From: Flavobacteriales bacterium
Lineage (GTDB): Bacteria; Bacteroidota; Bacteroidia; Flavobacteriales_F; PHOS-HE28
NCBI GenBank assembly: GCA_030584065.1
Contig: CP129489.1
Span: 1 to 64,000 of the forward strand
DNA: 64,000 bases
Direction: 5' to 3'
This document shows positions 24,321-31,209 of this stretch, one piece after another. Position 1 is the stretch's first letter. Each line of letters opens with the position of its first letter. The notes beneath the pieces were generated by a model that was given only the letters and a program-made list of their open reading frames with translations, had not been told where the DNA came from and did no database searches. The position numbers were made by a program, and so were the translations under genes.

Positions 24321-24737
24321 ATGATCAAGCCCATCGTGATATCGGCGAGCCTTCTGGTCGCAGGCCTGGCCAGCGCGCAGGACAAGCCGCAGCGCAGTCC
24401 GGAGGAAACAGCCAAGGCACGCACCGAAAGGTTGACCACTGTGCTCGAGCTCACGCCGGAACAGGCCGCGAAGGTGCAGGCCCTGCACCTGCAGCACGCC
24501 CAGGAGGCCGAGGCCCGGCGCGCCCAGCTGAAGACCGAGCGCGAGGCCAAACGCGCCGAGATGGATAAGCGCCGCGCCGAGCACGAGGCGGAGATGAAGG
24601 CCATCCTCACCGCAGAGCAGTTCACGAAGTGGCAGGCCATGCGTGAGCAGCGGAAGGAGGGTATGGAGAAGCGCATGGAGCACCGCAAGGAGGGCGTGGA
24701 GCAGCGCGGGCGGATGAAGGAAGAGCGCAAGCGCTGA
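24321..24737 (+). CDS. Periplasmic Spy/CpxP-like helical protein
   Basis: A 138-residue exported protein with a signal peptide (KPIVISASLLVAGLASA) and a very charged helical body with LTPEQAAKVQALHLQHAQ, the LTxxQ signature of Spy/CpxP-like and DUF4890-like proteins. A second copy reads ILTAEQFTKWQAMREQR. The C-terminal third is nearly all K, R, E and M, consistent with a long helix. Such proteins act as periplasmic chaperones or metal/envelope stress sensors, but this one cannot be assigned. It follows the GldM-like gene by 81 bases, so it may be a separate unit or co-transcribed. Confidence 0.75.
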   Translation: MIKPIVISASLLVAGLASAQDKPQRSPEETAKARTERLTTVLELTPEQAAKVQALHLQHAQEAEARRAQLKTEREAKRAEMDKRRAEHEAEMKAILTAEQFTKWQAMREQRKEGMEKRMEHRKEGVEQRGRMKEERKR

Positions 24738-24862
24738 GGGGCAGGTCAGGTCACGGTCGGGGCACGATGATGATGCGCCGCTTGGGCCAAGCGGTACGCG
24801 GGGGCGCCCGGTTGGGGGGCTGCAGCCTGTTGTTGCCTTCCCGGTAATCAGCCAGAGCAGAG

Positions 24863-25297
24863 CTATGCGCCGCGGCGCCGCAATCCCGCGATGATGGTCA
24901 CGGCCGCCGCGAGCATCGCCAGCGTGAGCGAAGCCAAGCCGAAGTTCACGATGCCTTCGGCGAGCGGGCTGCCCGTGCGGCCTTCAGCCGCTACGGTGAG
25001 CTGTCCGCCGGCATTGAGCGCGGCCGCGATCAGCATGGTGGCCCAGTTGGCGAAGGTGCCGTAGATGGCGCAGGCGGCCGCGATGCGGCGCCACCGGTCG
25101 GTGAGCACCAGGCGGGGCCACAGCAGCCCCAGCAGCAGGAGCAGCATCCCGTTGAGCACTCCCTCGATGTGGCTGCTGAGCCCCATGCGCGGATTGGCCA
25201 AGGCCGGAACCAGCAGTCCGGTGAGCAGGCCCAGCAACAGGAGCCAGGCGCCGGAAAGGAGCAGGCGGTGGGCCTGGTGGTCGGGTGAGGAGGCCAT
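24863..25297 (-). CDS. Four-pass membrane protein resembling hydroxylaminobenzene mutase
   Basis: A 144-residue integral membrane protein with four hydrophobic helices. The pattern RLLLSGAWLLLLGLLTGLLV, then NPRMGLSSHIEGVLNGMLLL, YGTFANWATMLIAAAL and a final helix followed by RRRG closely recalls the small HabA/HabB hydroxylaminobenzene mutase family, which rearranges hydroxylaminobenzene to aminophenol in nitroarene degraders. Bacteroidota members have unknown substrates. I call this a family resemblance, not a function. A TACCTTGT box lies 18 bases before the ATG. Confidence 0.6.
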   Translation of the reverse strand: MASSPDHQAHRLLLSGAWLLLLGLLTGLLVPALANPRMGLSSHIEGVLNGMLLLLLGLLWPRLVLTDRWRRIAAACAIYGTFANWATMLIAAALNAGGQLTVAAEGRTGSPLAEGIVNFGLASLTLAMLAAAVTIIAGLRRRGA

Positions 25298-25315
25298 GGA
25301 TGCTCGCTTGATCGG

Positions 25316-25323
25316 ACAAGGTA
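25316..25323 (-). promoter_or_regulatory. Putative -7 box TACCTTGT before the HabB-like gene
   Basis: Minus-strand TACCTTGT ends 18 bases before the chosen ATG at 25297. Confidence 0.3.
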
Positions 25324-25432
25324 GGCGGCTCAGGCCAAGCGGCGCCATCTCATTCAGCGCATGCTGACAGCCGGCACGGGATCCCGTCGCCTATAGCGCC
25401 TCCGCTGCGCACTCGCCATGCACCCCTGCGGA

Positions 25433-28400
25433 TCATGCCCCCAGCGCCTTCAGCAGCTCCGCATTCGGCAACAGCCCCTGCGCATCGGCGCTGTAGCGGG
25501 GCTTCAGGCGCAGCGCGAAGTACATCTGGACCTCGCCCTTGCCCTTCACCTGGATGGGGCCGCGCGGCTGGGCCTCGATGTAGCCCATCACCTGGGCGTA
25601 GACGGGCCCGCTGATGTTCACGCGGCCGGCCTCGCCATTGGCCTCCATGCGACTGGCCAGGTTCACGGTATCGCCCCAGATGTCATAGGCGAACTTCTTC
25701 TCGCCCACCACGCCGGCCACCACGGGCCCGCTGTGCAGGCCGATGCGCACGGGCCATTCCTGAAGGCCTTTGGAGCGCCGCTCGGAATTGCTGCGTTCCA
25801 CGGCCTCGAGCATGCCCAGGGCCATCACCACGGCCTGCAGGGCGTGCTGGGGCGAGGGCTCGGGCAGACCCGCGGCGCACATATAGGCATCCCCGATGGT
25901 CTTGATCTTTTCCAGCCGGTGGCGGTCGCAAAGGGAATCGAAGAGTCGGAAGTAGTGGTCCAGCTCGGCCACCAGCGTATCGGTGTCCATGCGGCTGCTG
26001 AAGTGCGTGAAGCCCTTGAAGTCGCTGAAGAGCACGGTGGCACGCTCGTAGCGTCGGGCCTCGGCAGTGCCCTTGGTCTTGAGCTCCTCGGCGGTGGAAG
26101 CGGGCAGGATGTTGAGCAGGAGCCGCTCGCTGCGGTCCTTCTCGGTGGCCAACTCGCGTGTGCGGTGGGCCACGGTGGCTTCCAGTCGTTCGCGGTCGCG
26201 CCGCAGCTGCCGCTCGCGTACGCGCACGAAGCCGAAGAAGGCCAATAGTAAAGTGGCGCCCCCGCCGATGCGGAAGGTGGGCGTCTGCCAGAAGGGCGGA
26301 GCCACGGTGAAGGTGAAGGCGATGGGCTCGGCATTCCACACGCCGCTCGCGTTGCGGGCCATCACCTTGAAGGTGTAGCTGCCGGGAGGGATGTTGCTGT
26401 AGGTGACGCGCTGGGTGGCGGTGATGGGGCTCCAGTCGGGGTCGTACCCTTCCAGGATCCAGCGGTAGCGCACTTTCTCGGGGAAGGCCAGGGAGATGCC
26501 GGTGAAGGCGAAGGTGAGGTGGTTGCGGTCGTGTGGCAGCTCCAGCCCTTCGGGCAATCCATTCCCACCCATGCGCTCGCACCAGGGTGTCCAGTCCGGC
26601 TTCTCGTAGAAGAGCTGCAGCTCGGTGAGGTGCACCAATGGCTCGCGCGGATCGTCCACCACCAGGCGGGGGTCGTAACGGATGGCGCCGCGCACGGTGC
26701 CGAACCAGAGCGCGCTGTCGTTGTCGAGCAGTGCGGCCCCGCGCAGGCTCTCGATGCCGATGAAGCCGTCATCGGGCCCGTAGGCCCTGATGCCGAGCAC
26801 CTGCTCCTGCAGGGCATCGAGCTCCACCTGGTGGATGCCCTTGCGGGTTCCCAGCCACAGGTTCTCCTGAGCGTCGAGCGCCAAGGCTTCCACGGCCAGG
26901 TTCTGCAGGCCGTCGTCGTCGGTGTAATGCCCCATGCGGCTGCCCTGCACGCGGTAGAGCCCATCGCCAGCGGTGCCCACCCACAGGTTGCCCGGGGTGT
27001 CGCGCACCAGCGCGGTGATGCGCACCCGCGGCAGGCGCGGATGCCGAAGGGCACTTGGGGGGCCACCGGCGAGGGGCAGCGCCACGAGGCCGCTGTCCGT
27101 ACCGGCCCAGAGCGTGTCGGCATGCAGCAGCAGGGCGGTGACAGGCTGTGCAATGCCGCTGTACGCCACGAAGCGGCCGTCAAGGCCCTCGCGGTGGAGG
27201 CCGGTGGAGGCACCCACCCAGGCGCGGCCGTCAGGCCCTGTTCGGATGGCATGGATGCGGTCGTCGTCAAGGTGCCCTGATTGGAGAGCGGGCTGGAACC
27301 GATCGCCGTTCAGCCGATGCACCCCATGCATGGCGGTACCCACGAGCAGGTGCCCCCGGGCGTCCTCGCCGAGGCAGGTGACGAAGAGCGATGGAAGGCC
27401 TTCTTCGCGGCCGTAGGAGCGTAGGCGGGTGCCGTCCCAGCAGGCCACGCCACCGCCTTGGGTGCCCAGCCACAGCAACCCGTCGGGGGTTCGGTGGATG
27501 GCGCTCACGATGCGCGAGCGCAGCCCGTCGCGCTCGGTGAAGTACAGGAATGCGTCGCTGGTGAATTTGCTGATGCCGCCGAAGGCGGTGCCGGCCCAGA
27601 TGCCGCCGCTGCGGTCCTGATGAAGGCAGCGCACCAGATCGTGCCCCAGTCCATTGGCCTCGGTGATGGCTTTCAGCACGGGCAGGCCGCCTTGCCGGGT
27701 AAGGTGCACCAAGCCGCCAGGCGTGCCGAGCCAGAGGTCGCCGTTGGCGGCGCGCAGCGCGGTGAGCACCACGGGGTGGGGCAGGGCCAGCGGGTGGTGC
27801 CCGGCGAAGCGCTGCTCCACGGGCAGTGGACGCATGGCGGTATCGAGCTCCAGGTAGCCCTTGTCTGTCCCGGCCAGCACGCCCAGGCTGTCGGCGAAGA
27901 GGGCCAGCACGCGTGACGAAGGCAGGGCGGGCACGGGCATGGGCTGCCATCGCGCTCCCTTAAGCACCGCCAAGCCGCTGTCGGTGGCGGCCAGCAGCGG
28001 GCCACCGGGCTGCTGGGCGATGGCATTGATGCGGAGCGCGGGCAGCCCCTCGTTCAGGGGGCGGGCCTCCCGTTCGCCTGCGGCGATGCGCCAGATGCCT
28101 CCGCCCCGGCTGGCCAGCCACAGGCCTCCTGCGCCGTCGGGCAGCAGGGCGCGAACAGGGTGGCGGGGCAGCCCGGTACCGTCCCAAGGGGTGATGGCGC
28201 CGTTGCTCCACATGGCGAGCGTGCCATTGCGCAAGCCCAGCCACAGTGTGCCGTCCGATTGGGGAAGGAGGGCGGTCACCTCATCGCCCGGCAAGCCATG
28301 GGCGCGTCCATAAGCCTCGAACCGCAGTCCTTGGCCACGCGCCACGCCCTGGTCGGTGGCCACCCAGAGGAAGCCCTCGGCGTCCTCGCAGAGGTCGTTG

Positions 28401-28519
28401 ACCGCAGCGCTGGGCAGTCCCTGCTCGAGGGAGAAGGTGCGCAGGTCGTATTGTTGGGCGCCTACGGGGGGGGTGGAGAGCAGCAGGCCCAGCAGGACTG
28501 CACAACCGGAGGCACGCAT
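25433..28519 (-). CDS. Beta-propeller sensor with class III adenylate cyclase domain
   Basis: A 1028-residue membrane protein. After a signal sequence come about 14 two-component-regulator propeller repeats (for example GFLWVATDQGVAR, GTLWLGLRNG, GGIWAGTAFGG, NLWLGTRKG), then a Y_Y_Y domain at about 680-742 (RYRWILEGYDPDWSPI, YSNIPPGSYTFKVMA), one membrane helix near 755 and a coiled coil at about 765-805. The end is a class III cyclase domain from about 820, with metal-binding D in LFSDFKGFTHF and KTIGDAYM, then YDIWGDTVNLASRM. The lysine in EKIKTIGD and the aspartate in YDIWG are the pair that select ATP, so an adenylate cyclase is predicted. Usually such propellers precede a histidine kinase (hybrid two-component systems); none is present here. 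The HTH gene 28624 is divergent. A TACCTTCA box lies five bases upstream. Confidence 0.87.
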   Translation of the reverse strand: MRASGCAVLLGLLLSTPPVGAQQYDLRTFSLEQGLPSAAVNDLCEDAEGFLWVATDQGVARGQGLRFEAYGRAHGLPGDEVTALLPQSDGTLWLGLRNGTLAMWSNGAITPWDGTGLPRHPVRALLPDGAGGLWLASRGGGIWRIAAGEREARPLNEGLPALRINAIAQQPGGPLLAATDSGLAVLKGARWQPMPVPALPSSRVLALFADSLGVLAGTDKGYLELDTAMRPLPVEQRFAGHHPLALPHPVVLTALRAANGDLWLGTPGGLVHLTRQGGLPVLKAITEANGLGHDLVRCLHQDRSGGIWAGTAFGGISKFTSDAFLYFTERDGLRSRIVSAIHRTPDGLLWLGTQGGGVACWDGTRLRSYGREEGLPSLFVTCLGEDARGHLLVGTAMHGVHRLNGDRFQPALQSGHLDDDRIHAIRTGPDGRAWVGASTGLHREGLDGRFVAYSGIAQPVTALLLHADTLWAGTDSGLVALPLAGGPPSALRHPRLPRVRITALVRDTPGNLWVGTAGDGLYRVQGSRMGHYTDDDGLQNLAVEALALDAQENLWLGTRKGIHQVELDALQEQVLGIRAYGPDDGFIGIESLRGAALLDNDSALWFGTVRGAIRYDPRLVVDDPREPLVHLTELQLFYEKPDWTPWCERMGGNGLPEGLELPHDRNHLTFAFTGISLAFPEKVRYRWILEGYDPDWSPITATQRVTYSNIPPGSYTFKVMARNASGVWNAEPIAFTFTVAPPFWQTPTFRIGGGATLLLAFFGFVRVRERQLRRDRERLEATVAHRTRELATEKDRSERLLLNILPASTAEELKTKGTAEARRYERATVLFSDFKGFTHFSSRMDTDTLVAELDHYFRLFDSLCDRHRLEKIKTIGDAYMCAAGLPEPSPQHALQAVVMALGMLEAVERSNSERRSKGLQEWPVRIGLHSGPVVAGVVGEKKFAYDIWGDTVNLASRMEANGEAGRVNISGPVYAQVMGYIEAQPRGPIQVKGKGEVQMYFALRLKPRYSADAQGLLPNAELLKALGA

Positions 28520-28524
28520 GGTGG

Positions 28525-28532
28525 TGAAGGTA
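28525..28532 (-). promoter_or_regulatory. Putative -7 box TACCTTCA before the cyclase gene
   Basis: Minus-strand TACCTTCA ends five bases before the ATG at 28519, implying a very short or absent leader. Confidence 0.35.
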
Positions 28533-28588
28533 GCGCGCGCCACCCAAGACCGTGCCGCGGGGCGCTTGGAAACGGGGTTTCGCGCGCT

Positions 28589-28596
28589 TACCTTTC
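28589..28596 (+). promoter_or_regulatory. Putative -7 box TACCTTTC before the HTH gene
   Basis: TACCTTTC lies 27 bases before ATG 28624. A TTGG about 20 bases upstream could be a -33 element. Confidence 0.4.
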
Positions 28597-28623
28597 TGAC
28601 GCATCAACCAAACCCATCCCATC

Positions 28624-28878
28624 ATGAACATCACCTTCAATGAGCTGCGGCGGATCAAGGACAACCTGCCTGATGGGAGCATCCACCGCATCGCGCGCGA
28701 GCTGGATGTGACCGTGGAGAGCGTCTGGAACTACTTCGGCGGCTACACCCACCCCAACGGGCGGCCCATGGGCGTGCACTTGGAGCCGGGCCCGGATGGC
28801 GGCGTGGTGGCGCTTGATGACACGCGTATCCTGGACATCGCGCAGCGCATCCTGCAGGAGCAGCGAGTGCATGCGTGA
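28624..28878 (+). CDS. Small conserved helix-turn-helix DNA-binding protein
   Basis: An 84-residue protein of a family common in Bacteroidota and usually annotated only as DNA-binding protein. It starts with a helix FNELRRIKDNLPDGS, then an HTH IHRIARELDVTVESVWNYFG, then GGYTHPNGRPMGVHLEPGP and a final helix RILDIAQRILQEQ. The conserved NYFGG/HxxxP region is distinctive. It has no effector domain. The target is unknown. It is divergent from the cyclase gene, so a regulatory link is possible but unproven. Confidence 0.75.
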   Translation: MNITFNELRRIKDNLPDGSIHRIARELDVTVESVWNYFGGYTHPNGRPMGVHLEPGPDGGVVALDDTRILDIAQRILQEQRVHA

Positions 28879-28955
28879 GCGCAGGGTAAAGGAGCGACCC
28901 GCACGGGCGGGGAGTGAGCGGTCCTGGTGAAGGGCCGCTTTCTCTTTCCTGCCGA

Positions 28956-30809
28956 TCAGGCCTTGCCCTTCCTTGGGAACTTCGGCTTGGGCTCGTAGAA
29001 ACCCTCCTTCTTCTGGTAGCTGCCGCGCTGGGGAGGACCGCCCCGCTCCTCGCGGCCACGGTAGCTGCCTTGGTGGGAGCGGTTGCCTTGGGCTCCGCCC
29101 TTGTATCCGCCGCCTTTGTACCCGCCGCCTTGATAGCCGCCTTCACGCGGGGGGCGCGGCGCATCGTGGCGCGGTGCGCCGCCTTGTGGCCCCTGTGCCT
29201 CGTCGACGCGCACCTTCCGGCCCTTGTAGTTGGCGCCTTTGAAGGCATTGAACACCTGCTCGAAGTGCGCGGGCTCGATGTCGATGAAGGAGTACACGTC
29301 CTTGATGAGCATGCGCCCGATCACATCGCCCTGCACGCCGCTGATGCCGCAGACATAGCCGAGCATCTTCCCCTTGTCGAAGCCGTCGGCGCTGCCCAGG
29401 TTGATGAACATCTGCTTGCCCGTGCTGAAGCGCTCGCGCGAGGAGGGCCGCTCCACGCGGGCGGTGTGGTCCTTGCGGCTCATGTCCACGTTGAGGTCGG
29501 GCAGGTCGCGGAACTGCGTGATGAGGCGGTTGAAGGCCACGCTCATGAAGCGCTCGATGAGCTCCTCCTTGCTGAAGGCGCTGAGTTCCTGGTGGGCCGT
29601 GGGGAGGATGGAGGCGAGGGCGTCATGGTCCACCTCCACGCCCTTCAGCTTGTGCATGTAGGCCACCACCTGGGCCTTGCCGATGTCGCCGCCACCCGGC
29701 ACGCGCACGTAGGTGAAGTGGGTCTTGAGGGCCCGCTCGAGCTGTCGGATCTTGCCCACGTCGCGGAGGCCGATGATGCTCAGGGAGATGCCGGTTCGCC
29801 CGGCGCGTGCGGTGCGGCCGCTGCGGTGGGTGTAGCTCTCGGCCTCGCCGGGAAGGTCGAAGTGGATCACGTGCGTCACATCGCTCACATCGATGCCCCG
29901 GGCGGCCACATCGGTGGCGATCAGCAGCTGCAGGGTGCGGGCACGGTAGCGGCCCATCACATGGTCTCGCTGGGCCTGGCTCAGGTCGCCATGGATGGCA
30001 TCCGCCACGAAGCCGTCCTTGATGAGGGCAGTGGCGAGTTCCTGCGTTTCATGCTTGGTGCGGCAGAAGACGATGGCGAAGAGGTCGGGCTCGGCATCGA
30101 TGAAGCGCTTGAGCGCGGCGAAGCGGTCGCGTGCGTGCACCACGCAGTACTGGTGCTGGATCGATGCGGCTGACGCGTTGCGCTCGCCCACCTGCAGCTC
30201 CACGGTGTCGCGCATGTAGCGCTTGGCGATGGCGCGCACCTCCCCGCTCATGGTGGCGCTGAAGAGCCAGGTGCGCTTGTCGCCGGGCGTGGCCTGCAGG
30301 ATGTCGGTGAGGTCCTCCTGGAAGCCCATGTTGAGCATCTCGTCGGCCTCGTCGAGCACCACGGTGTGCACGGCGCTCAGGTCAACGGCCTCACGGCCGA
30401 GGAGATCGAGCAAGCGGCCGGGGGTGGCCACCACGATGTTGGCGCCACGCTGGATGGCCCGGATCTGGTCGCGGATGTTGGCGCCGCCGTACACGGCCAC
30501 GGGGCGCACACCGGGCAGGTGCTGGGCGAACCGCTCCAGGTCGCCGGTGATCTGCACGCAGAGCTCGCGCGTGGGGGCCAGGACCAAGGCCTGCACGCCG
30601 CGCTCCCCGGCATCGATGTCCATGAGCAGGGGCAGGCCGAAGGCGCCGGTCTTGCCGGTGCCGGTCTGGGCGAGCACCACCACGTCCTGGTCGGTGGAGA
30701 GCAGCTGCGGGATGGCGCGCTCCTGAACGGGTGTGGGCTGCTGCCAGCCGAGGTCGGTGAGCGAACGGAGCAGCTCCGCCCGGAGGCCGAGCGAATCGAA
30801 GGAGGACAT
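28956..30809 (-). CDS. deaD: DEAD-box ATP-dependent RNA helicase (DeaD/CsdA-like)
   Basis: A 617-residue cytoplasmic RNA helicase. The Q motif is GWQQPTPVQERAIPQLL, Walker A is AQTGTGKT (47-54), then APTRELCVQI, DEAD (153-156) and FSATM. The second RecA domain has FCRTKHETQ, GDLSQAQRD, LIATDVAARGIDV and HRSGRTARAGRTG. From about residue 490 a DbpA-type RNA-binding domain follows (QMFINLGSADGFDKGKMLGYV, IKDVYSFIDIEPAHFEQVF). The last 80 residues are a low-complexity tail with GGGYKGGGYKGG and RGREERGG, an RGG/KGG-type tail found in many Bacteroidota DEAD proteins. It unwinds RNA duplexes in ribosome assembly and cold stress. The frame is open further 5', but the ATG at 30809 fits the family. 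Confidence 0.92.
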   Translation of the reverse strand: MSSFDSLGLRAELLRSLTDLGWQQPTPVQERAIPQLLSTDQDVVVLAQTGTGKTGAFGLPLLMDIDAGERGVQALVLAPTRELCVQITGDLERFAQHLPGVRPVAVYGGANIRDQIRAIQRGANIVVATPGRLLDLLGREAVDLSAVHTVVLDEADEMLNMGFQEDLTDILQATPGDKRTWLFSATMSGEVRAIAKRYMRDTVELQVGERNASAASIQHQYCVVHARDRFAALKRFIDAEPDLFAIVFCRTKHETQELATALIKDGFVADAIHGDLSQAQRDHVMGRYRARTLQLLIATDVAARGIDVSDVTHVIHFDLPGEAESYTHRSGRTARAGRTGISLSIIGLRDVGKIRQLERALKTHFTYVRVPGGGDIGKAQVVAYMHKLKGVEVDHDALASILPTAHQELSAFSKEELIERFMSVAFNRLITQFRDLPDLNVDMSRKDHTARVERPSSRERFSTGKQMFINLGSADGFDKGKMLGYVCGISGVQGDVIGRMLIKDVYSFIDIEPAHFEQVFNAFKGANYKGRKVRVDEAQGPQGGAPRHDAPRPPREGGYQGGGYKGGGYKGGAQGNRSHQGSYRGREERGGPPQRGSYQKKEGFYEPKPKFPRKGKA

Positions 30810-30858
30810 CGCGAGCGGATTGAGGGGATGCGCGCGCCCGAGCGGCACGCGGAGGCCG

Positions 30859-30866
30859 CGAAGGTA
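30859..30866 (-). promoter_or_regulatory. Putative -7 box TACCTTCG for the helicase gene
   Basis: Minus-strand TACCTTCG, 49 bases before the helicase start. Confidence 0.4.
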
Positions 30867-30944
30867 CGGTTTGTGCGCCCAGCACCGGGCGGGCTTCGCC
30901 GGCAGGGCGATTCCGCCGCGGCTCCGACCAAGATCCGCCCCCAG

Positions 30945-30952
30945 TACCTTCG
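30945..30952 (+). promoter_or_regulatory. Putative -7 box TACCTTCG for the 30958 gene
   Basis: TACCTTCG ends five bases before ATG 30958, implying transcription starting at or near the start codon. Confidence 0.45.
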
Positions 30953-30957
30953 CCGCC

Positions 30958-31194
30958 ATGCCCATCGCCGAAGCCAGCTTCACCGGTACGATCCGCACCA
31001 TCGCGGTACTGCTGCTCATCCTTTGGCTCGTTCGGCTCATCATGCGCCGCAGCGCCGCGGCGCGGCCGGCCCCTGGGCCCGGACCGCACCGCCCGCCAGG
31101 GCACGTCCGCGTGGAGGAGGCGCCCCGCGCAGGCGATGGCTCCCCTGCGCCACGGGGCACCATCATCGATGCCGATTTCGAGGAGATCAAGTAA
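30958..31194 (+). CDS. Small DUF4834-like membrane-anchored protein
   Basis: A 78-residue protein with one N-terminal hydrophobic helix (IRTIAVLLLILWLVRLIM), a basic boundary, a proline-rich linker and an acidic C-terminus GTIIDADFEEIK. The layout matches DUF4834, a Bacteroidota family with a conserved IDADFEE end that often precedes a YfhO-type gene. Function is unknown. YfhO starts 15 bases after its stop. A promoter box immediately upstream supports the start. Confidence 0.6.
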   Translation: MPIAEASFTGTIRTIAVLLLILWLVRLIMRRSAAARPAPGPGPHRPPGHVRVEEAPRAGDGSPAPRGTIIDADFEEIK

Positions 31195-31209
31195 CCTGCC
31201 TCATCCCGC

